The translations under genes were made by a program, and so were the position numbers. A stretch of 64,000 nt of DNA from Dromaius novaehollandiae (taxonomy: Eukaryota > Chordata > Aves > Casuariiformes > Dromaiidae): NCBI RefSeq assembly GCF_036370855.1, contig NC_088099.1, positions 150,369,517 through 150,433,516 on the forward strand, in the 5' to 3' direction. The notes under the pieces were generated by a model. It saw only the letters and a program-made list of their open reading frames with translations, was not told the DNA's origin and ran no database searches. Numbering within the stretch: position 1 is the first letter of the stretch; each line of letters opens with the position of its first letter. Of this stretch, positions 1 through 15,400 are shown piece after piece.

Positions 1-296
1 AGTCAGAGTGGCAAACTGAAAGCACTGTGGTGGAACAGGTATACTAGGGAGTGCTGAGTGTAGAATCTAACCATTTCCTAAGAAAACGGGAATAGAGCTA
101 AGAAGTTTAAAGGATAAATGTTGTAACTGAATGCTGCTTCCATAGAATAACCACCTGTATAGAAAGAATTACTTCTAAACAGAGAGTACTTAAAAAGGCA
201 TTACACATTCTTTCATGGTATAATCAAACTTTTTGTATACATACTAAAATTGAAACTCTATAATAACTGAACAGTTATTCATATTAAGGTATTTAC

Positions 297-434
297 TTCT
301 GAGTTTGAAGACTTTTATTTCTCTCTTCAATCAACTTCTTCTCTTTGATATCAAAGCTCTCCTTCATTTGTTTAACTTGTACCTCCAGCTGACCTAATAG
401 TTCTCCTTTACCTTGCCACTTCTTTTTCAGGGCA
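297..434 (-). CDS. LRRCC1: LRRCC1 coding exon 17 (coiled coil)
   Basis: Acceptor attttcag, donor AA|gtaaat, 138 nt, phase 2 in and out. Encodes KKKWQGKGELLGQLEVQVKQ and a tail ending SLQTQK. Aligns with the family's RKWHDKGELLCHLETQVKE. Nothing in 1-290 looks like the next exon, so the C-terminus is outside the window. Confidence 0.93.
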
Positions 435-3400
435 CTGAAAATAAAACATACATATTTACAATGAATATAGATTTTACCACTTCTTGTGCAGAAAAAGTTT
501 TCCTTGTTTCCACTCTTCCACATTTCTCTACATTTTAATAGTAAGCACGTTCTCTCTGAACTAAAATTTCACAGGAGAAACATTTCATACAATTGGCAGT
601 AGCTCTTTAGAATTATATCTGTATACATCACCTGTGCGCTTTCTTAACATCATCAAGTTCTACTTCCTTTTCTTCTAGCAGTTGCTTTAACTCCTCTTTT
701 CTTTCATTTTGCCTTTCTAATTTTTCCATTAGCTCTTCAAATTCAGCAGCTTTTTCATCCAACTGTATCTGAAAAATCCTCTGAGCTTCAGTACTTTCTT
801 CATGTTGTTTTCTAATTTGTTGATCTTTTTCTTTTAAACCCTTTAGAAGACAAATATTTTAGAACACAAAAAAACTCTTCAGTCTAACTTTATTTTTACC
901 CGCTAAGAATATCTTTTTATTCTGCCTTGGAATAAATCAGAGACTGATATGTGAAAGTTCACTCTTATAAACATAATTAAGTAATCTGACTAAATAATGG
1001 TATTATGTTATTATATTTTGATTCTATTACAACAATTTTTTCTACATACATAAATTACTGAGCTCATATTCTGGGACTCTTAAGAATACAGTTACATAGT
1101 TTAACAAATAATGTATTCAATCTTGACTGGGTTAACATACCATAAAACTTTATTCTGATTAATAAGCTAAAGACTTGAGGCTCTAAATAAGATGAACAGA
1201 ATAAATGGAACGAAACAGTTGCTCCACTGTTACAAAAGCAACAGAATAGAGAAAAAACATTTACATTGTAAAGTGAACACAAACCAAGTTTTAGTTTAAT
1301 TGTTTTTTAACATGCACAGAAAAACCATGCTTTCCTAGTTTTCACCTTTCAAAATCCTCATCAAGAATAGCTTGTTTGGAAGTGAGGGAAAGAGAAGCAA
1401 GTCTTTACATAACTATGTTTCAATGAGAGATCCAAAGTAACGCCTCTGACACTCCATCAAGCTAATACAAGGTCCTCTTCCACTCTCAGTTGCCACTAAG
1501 AGCCTCATTATGCTTTCAAAATTGGTAAAACTGGGAGTGTGGAGTCAGCTTTTAATCAGAGCCTATACCATAACTTTCACTGCAAGTCTTACTTTTATAT
1601 AAGCAGAGTAATTGTCAAGCACCTGACTTACTTCTTTTAATTTCCTAATTGTTTCCGTCTGATCATCCACTATTTTGGTTTTAATTCTTATAGCATCATT
1701 GTCCTGTTCCTTTTGCTTTTTTAAAATCTCAATCTCATTTGTTAAAACCTCAATTTTTGCCTCCAGTTTTCCCCGATCTTGAGCAAGATGAGCTCCTAGA
1801 TAAAACAGGATATTCACACTAGAGCACTTGTTTTAAGAATGACTTCAAGATATGTAATTTTAAAAAAAGAAAAAAAAAACTTAAAAAAAATCAGACACGA
1901 TTATTTGGCCCACAGGAAGCACTGACGGGCTTTAATCTGTACATAGGTAGTATCGGGGAGGAAACGCAGAATTGAAGGATAGTATTTTATCCTTCAAAGA
2001 CTTATTTGACATAAATAAACAACGGTGCTTACAGACCCAAGCCACCTCAAAGAACCCACAATATGGTGCCAATTCTATATTAACTGTCATATAGACTGGG
2101 GTGGGGGGCAGAAGCCAAGGCCTTTTTTCATCCAATATTTAAGTCAGCTATTTTTAAGAGGTCTGTTCAAATTTTCATTTTGGACTTATCTGACAGATAA
2201 GCAGCTTTACATAACACTATTTAGGAAAAGAAATATTTCATAAGTTTCACATTTAGAAGTGCTTCATATAACATATAATGGGATTTTGGGGAAACAAAAC
2301 AACTGTATTCACAATGGAACCCAAATTGTAAGTAGAAAAAACCCTGCATTTTTATACACCTGTGCAATTTATACCCAGGCCCTTTGTATGCACTGGCTTG
2401 ACTTCTTATATTTGCAGTATTCCTTAAGATTATCAGTTTAAAGTGACAGTATTTTTCTTTTGTCCTCTGTGTAGGGCAAAATCCCACAACTGCTGTTATG
2501 GTTCCCGTAATGGCCTGTGTACTACAGTAAATATAAAGATGACTTACAAAAACATGACTGGATTACATCAACAAAGCACACAGGGACCCTGCGATCATTA
2601 CACATATACCAGAATGCTCACTTGAAAAGGGATGACAATAAACACCAGTATTTTTACCCCAACACAAAAATTTTGTATTTTACCCTGCTGTGCCAACTCC
2701 TGTCCCCATATTTTTCTTTCCATTTTTAACCCATCAATCAGAGATTCCTGGGCTGTCAGCTGAGAAGTAAGTTTTGCATTTTCCTTCTTCAGGAGTTCAA
2801 TTTTCACAGCCTTCTGCTTGTCCTCCTCAGCCACAGTTTCAAGCTCTCCAGTTCGACACTGCATGAAAAAGACAGTAACATCCTTTAAAAAAAGTATTCA
2901 GAATTTCAATCAATTCTAACTTGCTAGCAAAACAATACTGATATGCACTGAATTAAGCTAACTGAGGAGTATTCTGCTTACATGCACAATTCTATCTGAT
3001 AAAAGCAAGCATCTCTTAATGCAAATGCAGATGTTTCATTTCAAATAAACATAATTCATTCCCAGAAAATTAAGTTTGTAAAGCTGATTTCTAATTAGTT
3101 ATCTTAAATTTCTGATGCTTTTATTAAAAAAAAAAACTGTTTAGAATCATAAACACACAACAAGTCAGAAACAAGACAAATAAAGTCAAGGTAAGATATT
3201 AAAAACCAAGCAACAGAAAGCCCCACAGAGGCTGTGCTGAGCTTCCACTTCCCTGAGAAAGTGTTATCGTGTTATCGTCAATCACACAGGCTATTTTTAG
3301 TGTTTTACAGATTACAGCTGCTTAACATTGTTTTTTGTATTTTTGTACTTTTTGTAGAAAGTTTTTTTTAAAGCAACACCACTCACTAGCAGAATTCTAC

Positions 3401-6400
3401 TTCATCTATCAGCACTGCTTGCACATCAAAACAGCAACCTGAGGCAAGGAGCCTAGAAACAGCTATGCAGAGGCTGTACTGCATAGATAATGATCATGAT
3501 ACATGGACCGTTATAAGAAGTTGTTAAATAGTTGCATGCTCCTCAGGATATATATTATCCTACTTGTGGATAATATAGTACTATATGATAGATCAGCGGC
3601 ACAAGATAAAGCAAGTGTGCTCACACTGTTTAACATTAAAATTATACATACTTGTTAGATAATGACTCTGATATTGCTAATTTCATGCAATTCTGAGGTA
3701 TTATGTTGCCAATACTACATTTGAATATTAGTGCAATTTAGCTATTATTTTGTTTATAGTGGCCTCTCAATATTTTATCTGCAGAACTGTATTCCATTAT
3801 TTTGAGCTTACAAAAGTTCAGAGATACTAACATAGGTTTGTAAATCTCAGCTTAGAGTGACCACTTGATTATATATAGTATGCTAGCATTCACAACCAGA
3901 AAGAGAACTTGTGGGGACATGAATGTCCGTTTAGATCTTGCTATATTGGGAGCTCAGTGTTTGTGAGAAATGGGAAGTAGCATAAAATGGGAAGTGGCAT
4001 GATGTAAAAATAAAGGTTGATGTGGATACTGAGTACAGGATTTTAGTGTGACTGGAAACATGTATCTTTCAGTTAACCTACCTTGTATGGACTTACTACT
4101 TTTATACACAAAAAGTTACAAAAAGGCATATGTACATGTGTAGTTGAAATGTTTTGAAACAAGTACCTTGAGGTTTGCAGTGGCTTCTTGCTTTGATTTT
4201 AATAATTCTGTAATGTTTGCTTTCTGTTCTTTCACTATACTTGTCAGGTCTTGGATCAGACTTGCCATCTGTTTTTCCTTTTGTTCATACTGAAAGAGGG
4301 CCTGTTTATGTTCAGCTAGCTCAGCAGCAACATTTTCAAAAGCATCTCTAACCTAAAGTTTAAAGATAAGAAACACCCTTGAAAAATAGTAACTTCAAAA
4401 AAAAGAAAAACTAATGTATATACACACAAAAAAGGACAATTTTTATAATAAAATATTCTATTAGTAGATCAACATATTCTAAAAAATTACCACCTGATAG
4501 GAGTTTCCCCTCATTTCATTTTAACTTTTATTTATAAACAAAAACGCAGTTTTTTTGAGCGCTGACTTATCAAAGCTTAGAGCATAGATACCAAGTGTTA
4601 TTTCAAAGCTTACTACCAGCATTTTAGATGAATCCTTAGAACTAAGACCTTAAGATCAGAAGAATTTGACACTCAAATTTAAGAGCTCCTCAACACTACC
4701 CAGTTCAAAATGGAATACTCTTTTAGTCTTACCTCTTTAAACCTTTTTGCTTCAATAGTTAAAGCTAAACGAAATTCATCCTCTAACTCCATATACTTCT
4801 GGTTTAACATATTAATTTTCTCCTGAAATTCTTTAACACGCTCTTCATGCCTCTGCTCTTCTTTAGCCACTTCTTTTGACAAGACATGCTGGAATTCAGG
4901 TCCATTTAAAGCAACTCGAGTTTCAAGTTCTTTCCTGGAGTTATCAAACATATACATAATACAGGAACTGCAGCATCCAACAATGCTATTTTAGTTGGTT
5001 TTCTTAATATTCCTTAAAAGCATACTAATGAATTACATAATTAAGGGAGATACATTCCCTAGTTTCACTGACAGATTTCAGTCCTCCATGACATTGGCTC
5101 TGGGATGGAGAAAGGTATGTTGACTACTATTAAAACATCCACAGAAAGGAACAACCTTGCTTTTTAATTCAAATTTTACTAGAAGTTATCCAATTGCTCT
5201 TTTGCTGTTAGTGATGTAGCAAGGAACCATAAAGATCTGGAAGACATACAGGGACTTGGGAAATCACCCTCAACCAAAAATCACTGCTCCTTACTCAACC
5301 CGAAAACCTGAAATGTAGCAGCAACCGGGACCAAAAGGGCTCCAAGATATCTGTCTCCTTCCTGTCTGAAAGTATCCCTGTGGGAGCATGTTGAGGCAAA
5401 AATCACCCTGTAACTTAAGTCTTTTCTATTTATCATTTCTATTCATCATTTAAAGCACAGCACAAAACATATCTGCTGTCCTTCACATTAAATCTTTTGG
5501 AGATTTATGAGGAAATAATTGAAAGTTCTCAAAATGCAATTATCAGATCCTCTCCATTTATACCTCGAATTGTCTTGGTATTTGTATACATTTATCCTTA
5601 AAAAGTTGAGCAAGTATCATCAACTTATTTTATTATTAAGCTTCCCACACACACTATTATACCACACACCTCCTCTAGTTCTTACACATATTTGATTGTG
5701 TTACCTAAAAAGTAAAAAAGTGGTATTCTCTAAAAAAAGACAAATTTGGAAGGGAAATGGGAAAAGAGCCAATAAAACCACCCATCCGCACTAAAGCGAG
5801 ATGTTATAGAAGTTGATACTTTTGAAAGAACATTTTGTACTGTTGTAGTATATGCAGACCTTCAGATGATCAAATGCAATTCTATTTTTACCTGATCTTT
5901 TCCTGGATTAAACCAAGTATTTTAAACAACATAAGTTCAGCCATCTAATAATACAAGAACCTACCAAAAGAAAAACTGGAAGAATACAGTTTGCCTTTGT
6001 GGACCTCTAAGTCAGACTAAAAGATCTGAAGACATTCTTATCTCAGGAATAACATGGATAGGAAGACAATCTACATTTTTTAACTGAAAACATCTCTCCT
6101 TTAAAAAAAAAAAACTGGCAGAACACATTCAAACAAAACAGGTTGGCAACACTAACATCTCCATTAGTTTGCTATGAAAACAAAATAAAAAACTCCATAC
6201 CTCTGTTCTTGCTCTCTTAATATGAGAAGTTCATGTAGTTGTTTTACCTTCTCCTTCTGTTGTCGAAGTGATATCCGGAGCAACTGTACTTCTCTTTCAC
6301 TGGCTGATGCTTTAATTTCTGCTTCTTGAATCTGTTTCATCTGTGGAGAATTCATAAACATGAAAGGAACAAGATTCTTAAAACTGTCCTCTATTCTTCA

Positions 6401-9400
6401 TGTCTTGTACTAGAACACAAAGGAACAGGTGCTTTATGCACATCTGTCTGGGCTATTATGTTTATAGCATGCTCCACAACTATCAACATTTTCACAAAAT
6501 TTAATAGAATTTTATAGCACTATCTAGCCCAAACAAAGCTTTAACTTTTTATTGTTATATGTTTTGCTACACTTGTAGAAATTTAAATGTATATGTTTAC
6601 AGTTAAGTGCTACCTTAACTTACCACAAAACAAAAAACAAACTTCTGTGAAGAATCAAGGATGTTTACTTAATTTGAAGAACTGTCTTAGAAGTGGGACA
6701 CGTATATTGGCAGAATGATTTCCTCAAATTACAAACTCTTATATTGCAACTCTTGTATTAGTTTCAAGGAAAATATTTTTAAATGTATTCTACGCTACTT
6801 TTTTTTTTTTTCTAAACACGCCAATTGTAACAGGTATCTTTAAGGTCTGCATCTTACTGAGTTTTACATTTTAACATTGCTGAACAGCATTGCCTTCTAG
6901 CGACCTTATGAAAACCAGAATCACAGCATGAACACAAGACGGCATACTCCACTTTTTCCACTTGATGCAAACTTTCATGAGGAATTCCTTTTTATAATGA
7001 GGCTTTTTACATACAAAGTGTCTTTTCTGACTTGACAAGTAGAAAAGAAAGATCATATGGGAAAAGTTATAAAAAAGGTTTCATTTACTAATAAAATGAT
7101 CATTTAGAATCAAGACATTTCAGAAGGCTGCAAGTTAGAACATGGGACAGAAACAATAGCCGTGATAAGAGGTGTTCCTGCTCCTCCTAATCATTACTTG
7201 AAAAATCCATCTCCATCCCTGTGTGCCTAAGAAGAGTGCCAGTAACTTAATTTTCTTGTCAGCCTGTCCTCCAAAGCAAAGCATTTGGCACATCTTTCCC
7301 CCCAGATTCTGTACTTACACAGTTCTAAGCTCTTTGCTTTCCGGGTACCAAAGCTGTGAGTAATTGCTGATTAATGAACTACTCAAGACTAAGTGTTAGT
7401 TATCCCAGGGCAGAGCTGGAATGCAACAAAGACTACCTAGTTTACTTTTGAACTCTTGGAAGAAAAAACAGAACAAAAACAAAATCTATCTTCCTTCAGA
7501 ATTACATTACTATTCCTCCCCCCACCGCCCCTGTTTTATAAACTTTGCAGTGAGGCTTGTGTATGTTTATTTCTAAATCCTCATACTCTACACATTAAGT
7601 CTCTTCTTGAGTAATGTTCAGACACATCCTGCTGTATCCCTATTGTTTTGGAGATGAAATGAAGCAACTGTCTCTTAAATTGAAGAGCATAAAACCAAAA
7701 AAAAAAAATCAAGTGAGGACACATGCACATTTAAAGAAAGCCAGAAAATAGGGTGATAACGCAAATATTTTGCATCCTTTGAAGCAGTAACGTGGTCATA
7801 CTGACTTAAGTACTTAAACAGCAACTATACAGAGTAACTGTCATTCATCACTGATGGCTAAAGTTTCAGGCAGCATAGTCATCTCCTTAACAGCAAGATA
7901 ACTTGCCATGTGTACTGCAAGAAGAGCTCTATAAAATATTCCAGAATTAGTTACTATTAAAGTTGATAAAATAAGCTATAGATATATTACATCTGAACAT
8001 TCAAAAGGAGACAATTCAGTTTTAGATTATGACTACCCTTTGAAACATAAATAAAGAGTATTCCTCTACAGGATCTTAAAGACAGGAGCAGAAACCTTCC
8101 CATAATAAAGCTTTTGTAGATACTAAAAACAATGCCACTACTACTGAGAGTAAAGATGTTTTTTTCCCACAAACTTGTTAAAAAAACTCAGCCCCATATA
8201 GCACTAAGTTATTTCCTTTCTCAAAGAAAAAGAAATAGAAAACAGTCTCCCCCTCTTTACAAAAAATCATCACTTAATTTAGTTCTTTCAGAGTGACAAG
8301 TAGATATGTGCTCTGAACAGAAGACCACTTCTAGATCCATAGGAACCCCAATACAGGAAGATAATTCAACAATAGGAAGTCAGATATCGGAGAGTGCAGC
8401 TTTTCGTCACTGCGAATTATGGAACGGAGTTTTTTCAGTCAAAAATAGTGGCTGTATCTGGTCTAGCATCTTGATTTTATCTATTTGTGTACTGAATAAA
8501 GAGCCTTTGGCAACGAAAGCATCATTATCTTCTCCAGCTGTAAAAAACAAGCAAACAAAAAAACCCAGAAGCTTTAAAATAAGTTCTCAGCAATGGCTGA
8601 TTTGTTCTTGATGCAATTAGAAACACCTAATTCTTGATATCAGCAAAACAAACAGAAACACCAGATTTCCATTTCACTAGTGCTGTTACAAGATCTTTAT
8701 CTATTTAAACAACATTTTAAGAAACCTCTTTTCAGTACTATATAATTTTAGAAAATACAAGTCCAATGTGCTGAGCACTGAGAACTGAATCTCTTATCTT
8801 AAAGACATGTCTTAGCCTTTAAAAATGTAAATACATTTCATGTGACATTACTTAACAATCAAAATAGATGTTTGTTATTAACTAGTACTATGTAGAAAAA
8901 TCAGCTTTTACTGTGAAAAGCTCAGGCTTAACACTTGTGACACCTAGTGTTTATCAATATTTAGGAACTCAGTAGCCCTCCTGTCACCATCATATTATTC
9001 ACTCATGAAAAATATTACCTCTGCTGTTCGTTGCTGTAACCTCTGTGTCTCCATCTTGGATAGTGTTTCTTCTAAAGCTTGCATGGCCTTCTGATATTCT
9101 GCTTCTTTATTTCTTGCCTGATTTAACTCATTAGTAAGTCTTTCAGCTTCACCTTTCAATTGCTGGACATCTGCTTGCAATCTTGTTTTAACCTCTCTCT
9201 CTTTCAATATCAGTTCCTTTAACCTGAAAATTAATGCAGTAAAGTTGTTATACACCTAATATTTATGTTAGTATTTAGTCTGATGCCACCGGGAAAAAAA
9301 AAACATTTAAAGTGTTGCACTTTGCTCTTTGCTGAGTTTTACTATGTGCAGGATCATAGTGCAGGACTGCTTACCAATACGTAAAATATTACTGAAATGT

Positions 9401-12400
9401 GTAGCATGACTGAGCTTAACTTTAAAAGAAACTAACTTGGAGATGATCTGATAGATACGTCTTTAAAGTAAAGTCATACTGGGAAGGTCATTTCTTTATA
9501 TAGGAACTGAATAATATCAATTTGTAATTTTTGATAGATTTACTTTAGAAAACTTAGATCATTTATCAAACATTATTGGGATATTTAAGGATATTTCAAT
9601 CCCAAAAGAAAAGGATCTTAAGCCTCTTATGCAAGGTGATAACAAATGAACCTAAAGCTAAAAGGAAAAAAAGGGAAAACGTGATACAGTCAGTCATGGA
9701 TGCTAACTCAGAAAACATTTCGCTTGTTTCTTTTTTGTAAGAAAGAAAATGTGCCTTTTATACATACAGTGCAATTAAGAAGAGGACAAATAAAGCAGCT
9801 ATCTCCAAATATCGCTGACAAAATACAATACTTTGTTGGAAGGGAGAACTTTTGAAGAAGAGAAGAATGTTAGCCAGAATTGACAGGGACTAGGATGACA
9901 GTCTGTACAAAGATATACTAGACCAGACTGGGACAACATATTCCCTATTGGCTGACTCTGGTCTGCCAGAAATGCCTTTGTTCAACTGTACCACACAGGA
10001 AAGATACAGAACTGTGCGTACAGATGGAATGGGAGCTTGGAAGTAAAAAGCTGGAAGTATGACATAAGGCAAGGTACAGTAGGTAGGACATGAGCTGAAA
10101 CGGAAAGTACAATTATGATAAGGATTTCTTGGAAAGTAGAAGACTAGAATTAGAGGTAAGTGGTGTACTGATACTAGAGACATGAAGAGGAAGAATAGGG
10201 GAGTAAGCACTGTCAGAGTTTCTTGTTTTCCCATGTCTTCTCAAGTAAATAGTGACAACCCATCAGGTTTTGCACTGTGCTCATTTACAGCACGGTAGAA
10301 GGAACAATTTCATTAGGTAGCACCGAGAGAAATTCTAGCAATACTTCTTGATGCATCATTTTGCAAGTATATTTTTAAAGCTGTTCTCACTTCTTGAGCC
10401 ATATAAACACTGTGACTTGATAAATATATATATATATATAATACAGCACTTTGCTTCTGTACCTATCTGTAGTGTATACAGCCATACTCTGAATATTCTT
10501 GTCTTCTTTTGCATGTTTCTGTAGTTCTTTGACATGCTCTATTAGTTTCTTCTCAGCTTGTTCTGCTTTCCACCTCCTTTCTTTCTCCTGATCCAGTTCT
10601 TGAATCAGTGCCTAAGCAAGGGTATATTAAACATCAGCTTACTAGGAAACATTCATATGTAGCCAAAACTGACAAACAATATTCACAATTGCAGAACAGG
10701 ATTTCTTGGTCTTTCTGGAACAGATGGAAGACAGAGACAAGGCTCTGAACAAGCTAAACCTCCCCTTGAAAGTTAAATATAATACACTATCAGCAGGAAG
10801 AGAATTTAAGAACGTCAGTATTTTTTGATGCTATCTACATGCAATTACTTTTGTCACCTCTGATTTTAGAGTTTCACCAGGAGACATGCTTGGCTTCAGG
10901 TAAAAACGCACTCCTGTTTAACTTGAAATGATGTAAAACATACTCGGTATGTGGATTCCTCTGTGGCATTTGAATTCGTTTCTTCTACTTTTTCTGTATG
11001 GCTCTGCTTTCCTGTTAATAACTCGGCTCTTCTTCCCTCTACTTTCAAGTCTGGAGTATCCGATGATGAATTGACGTGAGTTTCTCTCTGACTGGAGCGC
11101 GGACACTTGAAAGAGCCCTTCTCTTCCCTGTAACAGCAGAAAACCAAGATATATATATATAAAGATATGCAGAGTTGAAGTATCTCCTTATACATTATCA
11201 TCAAAAGTACAAGGGATTCAGATACTTTTACAGAACAAAACTTTTACAGTTCTACATAGAACCTGAACTGTACACACATAGAGAATAATGTGTAAGCTGG
11301 TCAGGAAACAAACAACTAAACTCAAATCTTCAGCTGTAAAAATATGTAGTACCAGTAGATGCTATTCGAAAAACATCTTATGATCAGATAGTTATGAAAC
11401 AACTTTAGACACAGAGTAGTTGCAGAGCTGCAGTGGCTGGCTAAACTAATACAGTCCAATGTATTGTCTTTGTCATACTTTTCATATTTACTGTATAGTC
11501 AAATATAAATTATAGCATCCTCTGTTTCATCACAAAATAAAGAGTTATATTCTTGGGTCACCAATCTGACTTTGCGAATGTACATATAATTTTTAAAATT
11601 TGACTCAGGCAGTCATATATATATATATCTATATATCTATATCTATATCTATATATTACATAAACAGAATTCTGCCTCTGTAAGTTAAAAAAAGGATGAA
11701 ACTATGACCTGCTAGAATTCTGAAAGTGTTTATTTGGGAAGATTGTTTTCCCTGTTTTCAATTCAGTTTCCTTTTAAACTCAAGACAGAAAATTCTCATA
11801 TAGGAAAATGATTAAGTGAGTGAAGAATGAACATTAAAAAGTTTCAAATAATCCATAGGCCTAGTTTTCTAACATTTATATTTAAATACCATTTTAAAGA
11901 CGTGTTACCATTTCACAAAACAAGAGACGTGAAAAACTAATATGGGAAACAAAGATATAGGAGATTATATGAAACAGGCTGGCGGATTAAGAAAAAAGTG
12001 GCGATATATTAAATATTTATCAGCAGTGCCAGATGATTTTTTTTTTTTAAGGGGAGGGGAGGAAACATTCAAGAGTTTGATGCAATTGTCTTGCTAAACA
12101 ACAAATTTATTATGAAGCTTCAGTAACTACACTTTTAGAGCATTTCTAACAGAAGCAAATCAAACCAATCTACCACTTTCAGTATAACGTTTCAAATTAA
12201 ATTACATCTACCCTGAAAACATTCAGCTTCATTTTGGCTTTATATAGCAAACCTGGAAATACCTGTCAGTTATTTTGCTCTTAGGATGATTAGCATGACA
12301 CCTAGTAGATAAGGCAGTTCTACGGTAAGTAGGGATCTTGCTTCTTTTCACAACTTTTCTGTCGTTTTCTTTCCCACTCTCATGTTCACTCTCAGAAGTT

Positions 12401-15400
12401 GGATCTGTGTCTCTCTTAGCTTTGAGAACATTTGGAGGAGCATCCTTTCTTGAGGCATCAGATACCTAAGAACAGATCTAAGTTTTACCTACACATTTTA
12501 AGATTTTTAATTGACTAATCTCTAACACTTATTGGGATGTTATGTTTGAAAAGTTAAGACTTAACATAATTTTGATAAAGAAGTAAATAATTGCTTCCAG
12601 ACTACCCATTCCCTCCTTACTAAAACATTTCGTTATTTTTAAATGGAACATAAGACCAACAGAACAGCATGCTTGAGAATAAGTAGTTGTTTCTTTTTGA
12701 AATATCTGAGTTTATTAAAATCTTCAGGCATAGAAGTACATTAATAAGCTTGGTGTAAAATGTAAAACAGGTACAGCACTTAAAAAAAAAAACAAAAAAC
12801 CCTTTGGAAATATGCTAGGCACAAGGTAAACTCTTATGAAAAGACATTTGTTAGGTATGCTTTCCTGTGTATGACACCAGCTTGACCTATTATTTAGCCA
12901 AAATCAGTTTTCACAAACTGTATAATCCAGCCATTTGACTGCATTTCATATTTCACATTGGTTTAATTACATATATTAATGGCTTCAGAGTAAACAAACC
13001 TAGAAAACAATTCTCTATTCAATATAACATAATCAGGTAGTTCTTCTAGTCCTATGTACTATGGTTTTTATTCAGTACAGAAGTTTTCATGATTCAAAGT
13101 ACAATCTTCAGTTTTAAAGTCTTGTTTTTATCTTATTTACAGTTTTTCAAAATCATTAAGCACACGTTAGCACAAAGTCAGCAGATACCTACTGGTATAA
13201 ATACTCCAGTCAGTCATGGTGAACTTCTGCATCATAAAGACACACCTCATTTTACAAACAAAAATTTCTGTACAATTAAAGGGGGGAAGAAAAAAAAAAT
13301 CACCTTTTGCAGTATCTGTGAAATTTGATCTTCTATTTTTTTAATCCTCATCTCACTGTGTATTTTATCCAGTTTGACCTTTTCTGGTTCTGAAGATGAG
13401 ACTGCCTCTGTAGAGGAGCTGGCAGCACTTTGTAGTGGTATCCTTGTTCGTTGACGAAAATGCGCTAATGCCTGGTCAATATGAGGTGTCACCACCGGTA
13501 ACGTAGCACAATTCTATTAAAATGAAAGACAGACCCTGCAACATTAACGGGTTGTATGCAATATAAAAATCTGGTGTATCAATTTTAAGATCAGTACACA
13601 CAAACTACAGCACCTTATCTTTGTACAGGGGGGACGCAGATGAAACCAAACAGTCCAAAATATCATCTAAACACTGCAAGTTTTCTTCTGCCAAATCTAC
13701 TGGTTCACCATAAATATTTCTTCCATCTAGAACTGTTAGCTGGGGCAAAGTCTGAAGAACAATTTCTCTATAACCTTGAGGGGAAAAAAAATCATATTTA
13801 AACTGAAATGAATAGGTGAAAAAGATGCCTGGTGTACTTTAGGTACCCTATTATCTATTAAGAATGCAACGCATAATTTAAGAAGAAAAGGAGTAGTGAG
13901 TTATCAAGATGTTGCTCTCATTTCCCCACCTATAAAGCCTATTAACAGGAAACATTTCAAAACAGATGATCTGGGAAGCTACCTCCATATTCCTGGTCTA
14001 CACTGGGATTTCCCTACCACCATGATATCAGCACATTGCAGTAGCATAGGCAAGGGGAAAAAGAAAAAGACAATCTATTGAGAATTTTTACAAACTCTCA
14101 AAAATTTTATCTTTGTGAAAAAGAGAGCAGACAGTTTTAGTCAGACTGAAAAATCTTCACGGCACAGGAAGTAACTCAAGAAAGTTCTTTCTCTGTTGTA
14201 TCTATTTGTAGTCATTCCTAACATTTTCCACCCTCCCCCTATATGATATTCACACTTCCTTCCTCCTATTTCTGCAATATTTTCTGTTCCTACAGTTCTC
14301 TTTTCATACACTATTTTAGGTTGAGGCGAGAGATGTAAAGTTGAACATGATCAAAGCATAAAACCAGATTTACAATTCTGAAAACATTCCTGCTGGAGGT
14401 GGAGAGGAGGAGAAATTTTTCTATGTAGAACAAATTCATTTTGACAGAATTTAGATTTCTGCAGGCCGGCCAATTTCTGAATTAATTTACAAGCTTCAGA
14501 ACCTGGCTTACAGTTTAAGGGAAATCACAGACCTGCAGAGCAGGTCCCTTTAGCAGGGAGCTAAAATGAGATCCATACCTGCTGTGTGACAAATTGGATT
14601 GGTCTTTCCATTTTTTTCTAATGTGAGATTGGTCAAAGAGTGCAGCCCCTTTGTGCACTGAAGGAAATGATTCATATTGTCTATGCAGTTGCTGTGAAGT
14701 TCAATCCGACTAATCTTATGACTGGTTCCATGAAGGCACTGAAATCCTGAAAATATGATAAAACCCACAAAATAGTGATTTCTATTATAATCCTAGACCA
14801 TGGAACTTGGAGCAAGTAGCATCTTGTACAAAAATAGTCAGTAAACAACACATCATAACTGGAAATGATGTAACAACTATTCTACATTCCTGGCTAGGTA
14901 TATTCATTACAGGACACTACAATACCCAAGCTAGTCATGAGAGCTAACTTTAAGGAAACAGGTATGTTTTTTAACAGTAAAAAGCTCATAAAAATGAACA
15001 TATTTTACGTCAAGTTAATTTGTTGTTGTAACTTAGTTCATTAACAAAGTTGTTACAAACGTTATTTTCAATTTTGTTTTACCATCCCAATCAACAGATT
15101 TTGCAGCTTAAAATCATCATTGGAAACAACAGTTGATCATTTGCACAAATAGTTTAGAAGAGAACAATCACATTGTAACTAAAGTTTTATTTTGGTCCTA
15201 AATAAAGGAAAGATTAATCTTTTGGAAGTATTGTGTAAGACAGTTTTATTTTTCACTTTGCAGATAAGTTTGAAATGCTTACTGTACTTCTGTGTAAACC
15301 TAGTATACAGTTCAATACAGAAACCACAGTACTAAGATTTGCCAAAATTTTGTGCACATAGTAATAGTATAGCGCTAATAATGCCTAGCGCTATAAGATC

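Noticed and set aside
1-290. Next (18th) LRRCC1 exon
   Set aside because: Read on the minus strand, no acceptor followed by the conserved C-terminal coiled-coil sequence is present; it must be outside the window.
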